From contig CM035322.1 in the NCBI GenBank assembly GCA_000497125.2, forward strand, positions 690,001-754,000: a DNA stretch of 64,000 nucleotides. Direction: 5' to 3'. This stretch comes from Spironucleus salmonicida (lineage: Eukaryota; Fornicata; Diplomonadida; Hexamitidae). Below, piece after piece: positions 10,595 through 22,562 of the stretch. How positions within the stretch are numbered: the stretch's first letter is position 1; each line of letters begins with the position of its first letter. Made by a program: the position numbers and the translations under genes. The notes under the pieces were generated by a model, which was not told where the DNA came from, ran no database searches, and saw only the letters and a program-made list of their open reading frames with translations.

Positions 10595-11890
10595 TCACTA
10601 CAATTACCTCGATGTTTACAATAATGGAGGTACTATTCCTATCTATTCGTTCTAAAACAGACTTTATATGTCTGGTTAAATTATTTTTGGCTTTTTGACT
10701 AAATAAATTGTCAAAACAATAACTAAAATAACTAAGATAATAACTAATATTCCAAAAGCAACATTCAAGGCATTCGATGAGGAAAGATTACCATTTGAAC
10801 ACAATCCATCAGAATTTAGTTAATATCCTTATGAACATTACTCACAATTTTTACCAGAGTAAGCTACATCACAAGTACATTTTTCTGCTAAACACCCTCC
10901 ATGACTGTTACATTAAAACTATCTACAGCTAATAGAACAGTTAGGTAACATAAATCCTGAGCAGTTACATAGTTAATATTAAGTATTATAAGTTTTAAAA
11001 TTAGCATAAAAAGTACTTAAGAACTAGCTTTTATAGTTTAAACAAATAGGAGTATTAAGTGTAACTTCTATAGTTTCATCTGAGAGTAAGCATAATTTGT
11101 TAGGAACGGGAATATCGGTACTGGTAAAAATATCAGTGGAAAAAGCATCTAAAAAACTTTAAGGTAAATTACTGGTTTAAACAAACTTATCGATAGTTTA
11201 CGAAATTGAATAGCCTGTATTAATTTTTGCTAGATTAACAGATATCTATGAGTTTGAATTTACTAAAATATTCATAAACGTTCCAAATAAATTAGTATTA
11301 CAAGTACTTTCTCCACTAATTATTACTTCAGAGGCTATAATGTTACTGCTTAATATATTGAAATTTTAACTACAACTGATTTAATAGTAAATAGCTAGAT
11401 CCTAAATTTATGTGTTAACGGCATTAAGAATAATGCTTATATTGTCTTTATAGAACCCAGAAAATCTAACTAGAAATTCTTTCATTTAAGTATTGAACAG
11501 TGACCCGAATAATGTATAACCTAGAGAACTAATAGTAGGATTATAATTTATATTGCTTGTGATGAACAATCCATTAAACTTACATTCAATAACTTAGCTA
11601 GATACGAGCATTACTTGTGATTACGTAGATGAACCTTAAACATAAATAGTAACATTTTCCATTGTAGTGTTAGTCATTTACTAAATTAGAGATTAGAATA
11701 AATCGTTAATTTTTAACTATATCGAGATATTCTTCAAGTTTGAATTTGTTAGCGATAAAAATATTTACATATCAGTTATAAACGTAACATTCTACAATAT
11801 AATCTTATCAGCAGTGCATGCCGCTGTGACTGTAACAACTTCATCTCTACCCATCTAGCAGGCGCTAATTTACAGTAGGATCGCAAGCAT
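10595..11890 (-). CDS. EGF-like type I membrane protein, hidden under the standard code
   Basis: 431 aa, ATG at 11890 (an in-frame TGA lies two codons upstream), TGA at 10595-10597 within AGTGAA. More than twenty TAA/TAG codons are read as Gln, so the standard code shows nothing here. The order is: short hydrophobic signal (MLAILLQISAC), a ~310-residue Asn/Ser/Ile-rich ectodomain with many N-glycosylation sequons, a cysteine cluster of EGF/laminin type (~315-360, with CNSHGGC and CTCDVAYSGKNC), one strong membrane helix (~373-395), and a ~35-residue cytoplasmic tail. It resembles diplomonad EGF-repeat/tenascin-like surface proteins. It is 102 bases downstream of the LRR gene on the same strand. 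Confidence 0.85.
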
Positions 11891-11992
11891 TTTTCAACCT
11901 ATATACGATTTTATATATAATCTCTATTATTTTATTTTTAGTATATCTTTTCAATATATAACTCTTCACTTGTACACTAGAACTCTACGAAC

Positions 11993-14095
11993 TCAAATAA
12001 TTTCGTTAATTCGCGTCTCCACGTACGCCTCTACCTCATTTTCATCGATTTTTCCACTAACGACACGCTCCAGAATGCGCTCACATTCCCTTAAAATTGC
12101 ATCCTGATTTTCTTCGAAGCAGCGCAGCGCGAGCTGCTTGTGACCATCGTAGCGCAGCATCAGCCCCTTATACGCCCCATCCAGCACGCGGTTGAACAGC
12201 TTTTCGCTTGAGTTCGTCTCGAAGGAAAGCTCCTCGATGCGGCTCAAATTTGGCGAATTTTGGACCTAAATTTTGATCTGCGGCGTAAATAGCTAGCTCT
12301 CAAACGAATTTACGAGGGACTTAGAGCTTACCAAATTGTCTTGCAGAGTTGAAATCTGCTTCTTTTGGGCCTTAATTTGGCTGGATATTTTGTCCATTTA
12401 GACGTAGATTTGGTCTTTCTAAAGTGTTATTTTTGACTTCAGAAGGCGCTGCTTCGATTGTATTTCAAGCGGCTTCGAGCTGCTTTTTGGACGCTTCTGA
12501 GCTGATTTCGTGGCCGGAATTTTGAAGGAATCCTCGTAGTTCATGGGTGTTTTAGCCCGCTTGCGTCCCGGTGCCGGCGTTCCGCAATATCGGTTCTTGT
12601 ACGCATGAAAATTTTCGCTTTTGGACATTTTCCTCTCCATTCCGGCAACGTTTTAGGCTTCGATTTTGCGCGATTTGAGTTGCTTTTTCTCGTCGATTTT
12701 TGACATTATCAAGTTCCCACTCTCTAAAATTTGTTACTGTATTTTCAAATTGATTTTGATTTTCCACTCCACGAAAACACGTAGAATAAAATCGATTTTT
12801 TCGTCATAAAAAACGTTTTTAAGTGTAAAATTTCGCATTAAAATGAAAATCAGCGGATGCGGCTCCCCAGATTACAAGAATTCGAGGTCCTTGACGTTTT
12901 CTGCAAAATTAACAAGAAACTGAGCCACTGTTGCGCCCTGCGGCTGGAAATAGTCCGGAGCGATGCATTCCAGAACGAGTTTTTGCGCATCGTTCAAGTA
13001 TGTCAAATTTTGATACATTTCAAAAATATACTTATTAAGTGCAATTTAAATTGGAATATGAATTCCAATTCCATTTTCCATTCCCTCAAAATCGAAATTT
13101 TCGCTATAGAAATTTTGAAATTCTGTGAGTTTCGGGAAAAATTTGCTGTCGTAACGGAAATCGTTCCCCTGAAGATCCAGATTCTGCAGGTAGAGATCGT
13201 CCGCTAGACAGCGAATTTCGCTCAAAAACTCGTTTTTGAAGCCGTTCGCACTTAAATCCACGTAAACTAGACCCCCCAACGCCCTGCGGGCTATAAATTC
13301 TGGCTCTTTTTGAGCATTTTTGTCCGTCCGCAAACTGCGCTCCCAGAGCAGTTTTTCGCGTTGGTTTTGGTGCAGTGTCAGGAGCGAACTCAGCAGTTTC
13401 CCGGCGGTCAGCGAGTCGAGGTTCGAGTCCTAGAGAGCGAAGATTTTTAGCTGAAATTGTCCGAAAACGGACTCGAAGGCCCGCGCTGCGAGATCTGCGC
13501 TGCCAAGGTTGTTGAAAACGAGCATCTGCAGCGCACCGAACCTGCGCGCGTTGATTTTGACGCCCTCGAGCAGCTTTTCGAAGATCTTCGGCGGGTGCAC
13601 GTCGTAGAACGCCAGGACCTGCAGCTTTTTCATGTTCGGCAGCTCGGTGGCGATGGTTTGCAGGAGCTTGAAAAGCGCCTTTCTGGCCAGCAGCGCATCG
13701 TTTTGGTCCGATTTCTTATTGTTTATAATGTTCTTGGCGTTGTCTTTTGGGAACATGTTCTAATTCGTCGATTTTGGCGTCAGCCGGTCGAAAATGGTCG
13801 TTTTTGACGGCCGTGGGGGCGGCAGCGGGTCGCAGTGGCCGATTTGCTCGAGGTAGGTCGTGTGAGCAGATGGGTACGTGAAATGGAGCGCATTCTCATT
13901 GTTCGCAATCGTGATCTCTGTGATGTGCTCGGCTGCTTGCGCGAGCGCCTGCGCCGCCGCCAGAATGTGGTGCGGCTTGAAAAACGGCAGCTGGATGCGA
14001 AACCGGTTAGAATGCGCATGCTGCTCCAGTGTAGCGCCGAAAGTTAGTATGTGGTGCTGATTCTGGGCGTGAATCAGCGCCTCCTGCAAGTTCAT
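11993..14095 (-). CDS. 700-aa LRR plus coiled-coil protein
   Basis: One continuous frame from ATG at 14095 to TGA at 11993-11995. TAA/TAG (for example 13760-13762) are read as Gln; I checked the gaps between the standard-code pieces for in-frame TGA and found none. N-terminal half: leucine-rich repeats (LQVLAFYDV, LVYVDLSANGF, LQNLDLQGNDF). Then a basic, disordered linker (~485-560), a Gln/Lys coiled coil (~565-610) and a compact helical C-terminal domain (~625-700, LFNRVLDGAYKGL...). The whole protein aligns in order with the product of 25300-27279, so the two define a family. Function unknown; LRR plus coiled coil suggests a scaffold, perhaps cytoskeletal (inference). Confidence 0.85.
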
Positions 14096-14219
14096 TTTTT
14101 AAATTTTACAAAATCATATTATATAAAATATTATATAATAATGGTTAAATTTTAGTTTTTTCACTTCAGAAAATCTGATTATTATACAATCAGATAATGG
14201 TGCGTTCTTTCCGCAATAT

Positions 14220-14858
14220 ATGGAAGTGTTTTCTGACACTCCTGCCCCAAATGCGTACCATGCAGAAGACGTAAAAATCACGATAAAAAGCGAGCCTGCG
14301 TACTCTATGAGGTCACGCCACGAACAAAAGATCAAAAATGGGGCCCCTGGCCCCGGACAGTACACCCCATCGTCAGAAATGCTAAACAAGCGCGAACCAT
14401 CTTATTCAATGTCCGGGAGGCACGCAGATCTCAAGAATAAGTAAGTTGTCCCCGGGCCTGGGGCTTACAGCTTCGATGACTCGAAAATAACAACTAACCC
14501 GCCGAATTATTCGATGAGCGGAAGGCACACAATCATCGACAAGAAAAATGTACCTGGACCTGGAACCTACAAGGCAGAGGACTATAAGGTATTTGGTGCC
14601 GGACCCAAGCAATCGCTCGCGGGAAGACACTCGATTATCGACAAGAAGAATGTTCCTGGGCCTGGAGCCTACAACCAGGAGGACAAGTTTATTTCAAAAA
14701 GATCAGCTGAGTACAGCTTTAAGTCTAGACATTCAATTTCCGATAAAAATAAAGTACCTGGGCCCGGAGCTTACAATACTGCCTTGAGTACGCTTAGCTC
14801 CAAAAGCTGCAGCATGAGCGGGAGGCAGACGTACAAGGCTGGTATTTTCAGAAAGTGA
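14220..14858 (+). CDS. STPGR (sperm-tail PG-rich) repeat protein
   Basis: 212 aa, ATG at 14220, TGA at 14856-14858 in AGTGAG. Six tandem repeats of ~35 residues follow the pattern PGPGxY...ED...YSMSGRH (APNAY in the first, then PGPGQY, PGPGAY, PGPGTY, PGPGAY, PGPGAY). This is the STPGR signature found in axonemal and cytoskeletal microtubule-associated proteins of flagellates. A TAG at 14442-14444 between KNK and VVPGPGAY is read as Gln and keeps the repeat register, independent support for the code. A role in flagella or cytoskeletal microtubules is inferred from the family. Confidence 0.9.
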
Positions 14859-15138
14859 GACATGTTAATTTTTTAATCTACTAAAGGGGTAGATTTTGCT
14901 AAACGTAATTGGATTTGATTATTCTAATGATTTTGTATGTGGGTCTATATTTATAAGCTCAGATGTGCAATAAATTGTGTATTAAAGATATTTTATTACT
15001 ATTATTTTGATTTTGATTGTATTTAAATTAGATTTGTAAATTTGTTCAGTAGTTTAGGTTAAATAAATAATACCTTAATTGAAATGATTATGATATTCAT
15101 TATCTTAAGTGCATTAATATTTGCTTAAAAAGATAAGA

Positions 15139-15423
15139 ATGGAATCGAAACGCTCATACACGAGATGGGGCGCCGCGGACGTCCGCGACCTGCTGCAGCT
15201 CGTGGCCCGGCAGCTGGACGGCGGGCCGAGGCGCCTGAGCTGGATCGAGGTCGGTGCGGCCCTGGGCAAGACGCCGCGCCAGTGCTACGACTACTGGGTG
15301 CAGCACGGGCGGGCGCAGGCGCGGCCCACCAGGGGGAAGCAGGAGAGCGCGCAGCAGCTGCAGGAAGACCCGTTCCAGAGCACCGCCTTCGACTCGTGCG
15401 CGTTCTGGGGCCTGCTGGAGTGA
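15139..15423 (+). CDS. SANT/Myb-like DNA-binding protein, copy B
   Basis: 94 aa, partner of 6982-7266. It starts MESKRSYTRW in an AAGAATG context and ends GAGTGA. From codon 5 it is identical to copy A. Codons 2-4 and all upstream DNA differ, although the ATG sits at the same distance. Each copy therefore has its own promoter region, which could separate their expression (inference). Confidence 0.75.
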   Translation: MESKRSYTRWGAADVRDLLQLVARQLDGGPRRLSWIEVGAALGKTPRQCYDYWVQHGRAQARPTRGKQESAQQLQEDPFQSTAFDSCAFWGLLE

Positions 15424-15473
15424 CGCGATCTTGGACTTTGGCACCCATCAATATACCTTCAGGCCACTCCAGA

Positions 15474-16979
15474 ATGCTCCTCGCCTGCGTCACCGTGCAC
15501 CACGCCTTCGTCTCGTACCTCAGCAAGTCCATCCAGGTCAGCTACACCGTGAGCGGCGACCCTGCCTGCAGCTTCTTCGCCATCAACCAGGAGTCCCTGC
15601 TGATGCTCGACGCCGCCACCGGCGCCTCCTTCACCACGGACGTCGTGGACGTCATCAACGGCGCCAGCACCGTGGTCAGCTTCAGCATCGAGCGCAGCTA
15701 CCCGCTGGACGTGGTGTACCTGGTCTTCCAGCTCCGGGGCGAGTCCGAGATGGTCCTGCTCCCCGCCCTGGAGATAGGCGACCAGTTCCGGGACCAGATG
15801 CGCCTGGTCTAGGTGAGGGCCTGTAGCCGCCTTATGTACAATATTTCCGCGGTTATCGTCGTGGAGAACGCGGCCTTCTTCGGGGCGTTCGACTACACGC
15901 TGGCCGCGATCTACGTAGATGGCAGCGTGCTCCTCACGCCCGACTCCTTCTTTGACTGCGCCGTCGACCAGGAGTTCCCCTTCAACCGCGCGGGACTGGC
16001 CTGCACCGCCAAGGCCGGCCTGCAGTTCGAGGCCGCGAAGGTGGTCACGAGGCTGAACGCCAAGGGCGCGGTGGAGGTGGTATTCCGGGTGGCCAACGCG
16101 TCGCAGGCACTCAACATCCGCTTCCGGGCGTTCGTGGAGCAGGGCCTGACGAGCATCTTCGAGAGCGTCGACGTGGCCTTCCTCCTGGACCAGGTCGTCG
16201 TCGTACAGCACGTGGGGCGTGAGGTCCCGCGCGCGGACTCGCCCATGCGGCTGCACTTCAGGGCCGCCGCGGGAGGAGCGGTATACCGCACCGCGAACAC
16301 GATCCTGCCCCAGGAGGGGTACGTGGGCAACCTCACCTTCTACTCCACCTGCGCGAACCTTGCCAGCGCCAAGGGCCGCCGGGCCTGCACCGCCGCGTAC
16401 GAGCGCCTGCTGGCCCAGATGCGCGCCGGGCACGCGGTCAGGACATCCGCCCGGGTCGACTTCGGCGCCGTCTCGAAGGCCCTGCGCATAGCCGGCACCC
16501 GCGTTGTGGCCTACGGCATCGGGGAGCTGCTTGTGCTCGGCGGGCGCCTGGAGGTCCTGGCGTGCTCGACGGACACGAACCCGCAGACCCTAGCCTTCCA
16601 CCTGACCTTCCACGCGCTCCCGGCGTTCACGCTCCAGGTCGGCTTCCTGGCCACGCTCACACTCGAGCCGGGGTGCCACCGCTACGGGCTCTCCGAGAGC
16701 GCCTTCTACATCCACCAGGACTACCTGCAGTTCTACGGGGCCTACACCTACCATGACCTCGTGCGGCAGCTGAACCGCAACCGCGTGGAGGACTTCGGGG
16801 GCCACGCCGTCCCAGTGTCCGCGCTCTACCTCTCCGTAGACCAAGCCGGGCTCACGAGCGCCCTGACCACCATCACCATCCAGTCTCAGTACCTGGCGGC
16901 CAGCTACGTCCCAGTCCTCGTCGTCCTGATACTCCAGGCCGTGTCCGTGCTGGTTTTCATGCAGTTCGTGGGCCGCTGA
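15474..16979 (+). CDS. 501-aa single-pass membrane protein, copy B
   Basis: Mirror copy of 5426-6931 with the same start context (CCAGAATG), the same in-frame TAG (15810-15812) and the same C-terminal membrane anchor. The two proteins appear identical in sequence. See copy A for architecture. Confidence 0.75.
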
Positions 16980-17299
16980 GTCCCCGTTGGCGGCTGGTTA
17001 CCACTAGTATTAACTATTTCGCAAAAAGGCCAACCATTCTTAACTCGCAGCGCCAATGTCTCGCCTGACATCTAGTTTCCACTAAGTTGAATTCCGCCTC
17101 CAGAAACTGGTTTCTCGCGCAATCATTTCCGCCACGGTTTTCCGTATGTATAGTATTTGCCACGATACTGGAGTGATAGTATAACTGGGAAACTGTCTGA
17201 AACACAAATAAGTATATTCTGGTATATACGATTGTGGTTCCCGCCCTATCAGTAATGTGCGGGACACAGGACCGGACCTCCACCTCGCTGCCCCCAAAG

Positions 17300-17464
17300 A
17301 TGGGCTCCTAGGCCAAGCTGCTGGAGTACATATCGGCATCCATCAGCACGCCCCTGGTTACGCGCAGCCTCTCGCAGGTGCTGCCGCTGGAGTTCTCTGA
17401 CGGCGAGGAGTACGACTTCGCCGACCAGGGCGTTGCCGTAGTGCAGAGCTTATTGTAGTAGTGA
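17300..17464 (+). CDS. 54-aa acidic protein, copy B
   Basis: Mirror copy of 4941-5105. The frame ends in TAG TAG TGA, giving QQ at the C-terminus. It is preceded by ~320 bases that vary more between arms than any other part of IR1 and show no coding constraint. Confidence 0.6.
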
Positions 17465-18906
17465 TGTATTTTACATACCTATGAATATGGAGGTGCTGAC
17501 GTAAAGTTATAAAACAGTTAAAAGCATGGCGGATTCGTAGTATTTAATAAATATTTAGAAATTAGCAAATGAGATAGGTGCAATGCCCTAAAAATAGTCA
17601 GTAAAATTTTAGTATCTTATATAGTTATATAACTTAATTTAGCTATCTTAGCCCATTACCATGAAACTTAATTATTTCTTACTACTATAATGTAAACTTT
17701 TAAAAATCTACCAGTGAAAATAGGTTCTTTATAGTGATATTATAAATAACATAAAACACTGAAATAGCAAAAATATATTATTTAGTACTGCTTCTATGTT
17801 TATTTTGAGTATTCAGTGAGCAGCAAGTTTATAAGAAAGTATTACCGTGATATTATGCAGTAATATGATTCAGTAAAGTACAATTTCATAAAATCATATC
17901 CACTAACAGCTTATATTCTAAAGCTTACTTAGTAAATGCTTCGATTATATAATTTATCCTTAGCGAACATATTTTAGTGCAATCATAGCAAACATTTCGA
18001 TATTATAGAATGAGTTATTTTTTGATATTAATAACGAGTTGATTATGTACTTCTTAATACTATTTTATTTTAACCAACTTATCTAACAGGTTCTCTATTG
18101 GTCCGCTAAGGTTTGGAGTTTCATTCAATTAAAAAGTTAGCGATTAGCTAAAATGAAACACCACCCTAGATTATTAATAAGTTGTACTTGATATTTTTTG
18201 ATATATGCTAGAAATTGCACCAAGATAAATATGATACCACATCTGTCGATGCGCATATTTATTATTATAAAATTAATAGCTAAGGAACAAAGTTATATCC
18301 AAAATATGGCACTTCAAATTTAGATATAACTTATAATGTTTTAGATTAGTTAGCTATATAATTAATATAACCTATTTCATTAGTTTGCACGCTTGATAAT
18401 AGACTATAGACAAGCTACATTGTGCATTTGCGAATCTTTTAATACGATAGCAAGACTAAATGCAGAGTCTTATAGAGATAGTGCCAGTATATATTTTCCA
18501 ATTGCACGACATTCATACATTTATGGTTCGATGTACTATCCATTATATAATAATCGATACCAATATCTTGATATATTATTTATTATATCCTAACTATTAT
18601 ACATCTATTCTCAGCATGATGTCTTTTTGAGCACTCGGTTTATCTGACCCACATTAGTATATTCACCGAATCACCACTGCATCACGCTTTTCCACTTTAA
18701 CGCGATATTGAAGATATTTTACCAACATCATTAAATGGAATGTGCATTTCTGCTGTATAATTTTAATTAATTTTACGATGCTGCTTTAGGCCTGAAATCC
18801 TGCAACTTTTTACATTTTCAAAATATTTTGCCATAGAAAATTTGCGACCCCATAATTGTATTATATTCACTCTGGATACAGACAATCGTTTAGCACTATC
18901 TAAAAA
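17465..18906. other. AT-rich spacer inside IR1 right arm
   Basis: Mirror of 3498-4940. It holds the 132-codon frame 18249-18647 (ATG to TGA, unrecognised, with a short cysteine motif LCICES), which I do not call as a gene. Confidence 0.4.
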
Positions 18907-20553
18907 ATGATAGTCGCACTGTTTCAGCCGGCACTCATGATTCTGACCGAGCAAATCCTAGCAAACGAGCAAAGGGAGTACCCACCTAGAGTCTTGGAGA
19001 ATTGCTACAGGCGCAACAGCGTTCTGGTGGCCAATATCGACCGTGGCCAGCTTTGTGTGGAATTCGACATGGAATTCGACCCAGACTGCGCCCAGCTACC
19101 GCCAGGTGTCTACATGGACATTCAGGTCTCTAACATGCCCGACTACACGATCCGGGGCGAGTTCCAGAACTTCGACTACCAGCGCACCAAGGAGCTCTGC
19201 TACGACTGCCCCCTTATCGGGAACGACACGCAGTGCGACTTCATCTAGCAGACAGCGGCCGTGCAGGTCCAGTTGAAGTCTCTGACGCGGGCCACGTCGC
19301 TGCCAATCGGGAAGATCCTCATCGCGCACGCCCAGTTCGCGGAGTGCTTCGATGCGACGCGCTCGCACATGTTCTGGGCGTCGAAGAGCGCGAAGCTCTA
19401 GATCTACGCCACCGTCGAGTGCCCCGAGTTTGGGGTAGATTTTTCAGAGTACTCCATTAAGCTCACCCGCATTGATGGAACGGAGGACGTTATTGACATA
19501 AATCTTGTCGACGAGGACGGGAATACCATTATAACAGAAACGGTCGTCGGGTATCTTGTGGAGGTAACGTTCGACTACGACTTTTCGCAGTACATCCAGA
19601 ACTTCTACGAGGACATAAAGCTCTACCTCAAACTCGAGACGGAGGGTGTCTCGGTTGTTCAAACCGTGCTCATCAACTCCATGGAGAGCGAGTCCCTGCC
19701 GACAATGTTCTAGGACCCGCAGTTCATCATCTGGGCGCAGCGGTTCACGCTTACCGCCGACCCCGTGCCGAACGCGAAGGAGCTGGACGAAACCTATCTA
19801 GCTACCAGCACCGGCTTCACCGCACGGTACGAGTTCGTTGACAGGACCACCGGCGAAAACCTGGAGAACATTATCTTCTCCGAGACGAGCTTCTCGTTCT
19901 AGGTCATCAACCGAAACATTATTTGCGATGACCGCGCGGACGGCGGTGTGTGCTCCGGGGTGCTCTCGCGGCTGCAGACATACGACCTCTCGCGGCTAGA
20001 AATCTAGATGCACTACTACTTTTACGACGCTGGCAGCAACCTCTTGCTGTACTCTACCGTCAGGGTCACGGACGTTAGGAGCACGTGCTGGGTGGGGGTT
20101 TTCGGAACGTATCGCAGCGACGCGATTTGCGGCACATTCACTGCGAACGAAGGCTCCCAGCACTGCCCGTACGTGAACGAGACGGAAATCACATTCACTG
20201 TCACCTTTGACGACTACCAGCTCTCGCAGGCGATGCGCTACTCTACCCAGCAGGAGGAGGTGTGCGTCTACTGCTCGGATTTGGCATGCATCTCAAAACT
20301 TGCCCAGCTCTACAGGTCGAAGTCGGCCGTCAGCTTTTCGTTCCGAAATGACGATAATGATTTCACCCTGAACTCTGCCTCAAACTATAGTGAGAATTAC
20401 TAAGGGCTAAAAAAGAAAATTTTTATTGTAGGTCTTATATCGAGTTTAGCTATGGTTGCAATCACAATATATACTATTCTAAAACACAAACAATTGCTAA
20501 GGGTAAAACCAAAGGCCGCGGTCAAGGGACTCGGCCCATATGATGATCTTTGA
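18907..20553 (+). CDS. 548-aa single-pass surface protein, copy B
   Basis: Partner of 1851-3497 with equal length. It is near-identical to residue ~507, then has a diverged membrane helix and tail (VGLISSLAMVAITIY here, FGLNVSLVMIALIIY in copy A) that keeps the shared motif TILKHKQLL and the DDL end. The TAA at 20401-20403, which the standard code would call a stop, is read as Gln just before the KKK that precedes the helix. The MFS gene follows 143 bases downstream. Confidence 0.8.
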
Positions 20554-20695
20554 TGCTATAGTAATTTTTGTTTCTCTAGATCGTCATGAAGTGATAAAAT
20601 GTCACCTGAATCTATTGATATTATCAGGATTATTTTCACATTTTTGTTATAAATTATATTTACTAAATAAATCTATATTAACATTTAATCTCCAA

Positions 20696-22402
20696 ATGCC
20701 AAAAAATAACATTACACTATTGACGGCTTCAGAAAAGCAAGAAGCAGCTAAACTCGATAAACAAATAGAGGCATCTGTATCTAAATCATAGTAGGCTACA
20801 ATTTTAGACATCTAAATCAGCCACATGCACACATAGATGTAGAGGGCAAAGCTAAAATAGTACGAAACTCCAAATGAAGATTCTAATGAATTGAAAGAAC
20901 ACAACAACGCATAAACCAGTGATGAGTCTCCTGTTTAAAAGCGCTGGTGGTAGTGGACCAAAAATTCTCCAGGTTCTTCTACATTTTGGGCAATGTGTCC
21001 ATACATTTTCTTAGTATGTTCAGTCAATCAGTTCGACGAATCAGTGCTTCCACTGGTATTGCCGTTAATCCAGCAAGAACTCAATATCTCATTTTCACAA
21101 GCACAGTGGTTAGGTACCTCATATTACCTAGGAACTGCAGCCACATCCATTCCCTTCTCAAAGATGACATCTCTAGTTGGCGTAGTCACTCTAACACAAA
21201 TTCTGCTTGTTATCACAATGGTGCTTTATTTGATCTCATTTTTTATAACAAACTTCATAACGTTAGTCATTCTTCGTGCATTTATCGGCGCAACCTCTTC
21301 CGGATTTCTCTCTACGCGCAATATGTTCGTTTCATCATATCCATCAGATGAAAAACGTGAGCAATCTGTTGCTAATACGCTTATCTTGAGAATGGTTCAA
21401 TAAGTGATATATCCCTTTATTGGGCAGTTAATTATCGACGCTGCAGGCTGGTAATTTTTTTAAATTTGCCCTGCAATTCTTTGTGCCATTTCACTCATTT
21501 TTTCGATACCATTTTCTCAGCTTCCGCGTGTCGGAATCTGGTCTAACTTCGATTTTTTAGGGTCATTTTCGCTAGCAATTCTGCTGGTGGGCTTCACAAC
21601 GCTTTTTACCTTTCTGACGCTTTAGTAATATATAGTTTCAGGCGTACTTTTTGTGATTTTTATTCTTGGATGCGTCGCTTTTTACTATTCCGAAAAACGC
21701 GCGAAATCGCCGATTATGCCTCTTGGGCTTCTGAAGAATCCGCTAGTAGACGTCTTATTGACGAACACGCTGAATTTCACAAACACGATTTCCTTACAAT
21801 TTCTGATCCCCCAAATTATGAAATTTACCGGCTTTCCAGAGGCCGTTATTGGGGCCATTAGCTCAATCGGGTCCGCATTTGGCGTTGCCAGCACTTTTGC
21901 GAACAACTTTTTGGCCAAAAAGATAGTTTCTAGGATATTGATTCCCAGCGTTTACGCGATTCTGATCGTCAGTATGGGTGTATTTGCAGGCGTTTTCTAG
22001 TTTAAATACGGCGGTCTGGTTATGTTTTTTGTCTACATTTTCTTCTCAATTTGGGTCCAGCAGCATACTTTTGCGCTCCTTTTGACATGCGTGCCCAGGT
22101 CGCTATCTTAGTACGTCTGCGGGTTTCCCCCGCTCTCGAGAACGTTTGGGAGCTCGCTGGCAAGCAGTCTAAATTAGAGCATTTTTTAGGTCGTCAGTGG
22201 CATAATTTAAGACGCAAATAAGTAGTTTGTGGTTAGCGTCATCAGCGTAGTTTCTGTTCAGATGGGACTCGTTTTTGTGTCGTTTTTCATATCACTGTAC
22301 AGATATGGAAATTTTGATAGTGAGCGTAGCAAAATGGGTTTTAAAGAGCACAAACTGAGAAAACTTAAATACGTTGAATAATTTGAGGCAGGGTAGGGTT
22401 GA
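20696..22402 (+). CDS. MFS transporter (drug:H+ antiporter-like)
   Basis: 568 aa, ATG at 20696, TGA at 22400-22402; many TAA/TAG as Gln, which break it into three or more pieces under the standard code. A ~90-residue Gln-rich cytoplasmic N-terminus precedes a major-facilitator core. The first helices carry hallmarks of the 14-helix DHA2 type (LPLIQQEL, QWLGTSYYLG, a conserved Arg in LRAFIGATSSG). A second set of helices follows from ~residue 270, and a basic tail (RSKMGFKEHKLRK) closes it. Family members export drugs or small molecules across the plasma membrane by proton exchange; the substrate here is unknown. Confidence 0.85.
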
Positions 22403-22500
22403 GTGCAAATCATTGATTGTGTATATTTGGTTATTTTGGTAATTAGTGCAAAAGATAGGAATTGTGATCTTTACAGTGGTTTTATTAGGTGAAATTGTTG

Positions 22501-22541
22501 TTATTATATATTATATATTATATATTATATATTATATATTA
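22501..22541. repeat. AT microsatellite
   Basis: Tandem 10-base unit (TTATATATTA) repeated about four times between the convergent MFS and CFAP161-like genes. Confidence 0.8.
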
Positions 22542-22562
22542 ATAAAAAATAAAATAAAATTA

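Larger units (their letters stand above)
15150..20426. repeat. inverted repeat IR1, right arm (5.28 kb)
   Basis: Partner of 1978-7255 on the opposite strand. It contains the SANT, 501-aa, 54-aa and 548-aa genes in one head-to-tail series on the plus strand. Substitutions between arms are rare in genes and more frequent at about 17010-17290, between the 501-aa and 54-aa genes. Confidence 0.95.

Noticed and set aside
13400-13440. tRNA-like T-loop sequence (GGTTCGAGTCC)
   Set aside because: No acceptor or anticodon arms around it, and it lies inside the LRR coding frame on the other strand.
17014-17283. 89-codon minus-strand frame, also present at 5122-5391
   Set aside because: This is where the two arms differ most, with many amino-acid changes in the hypothetical product, so it is under no coding constraint.
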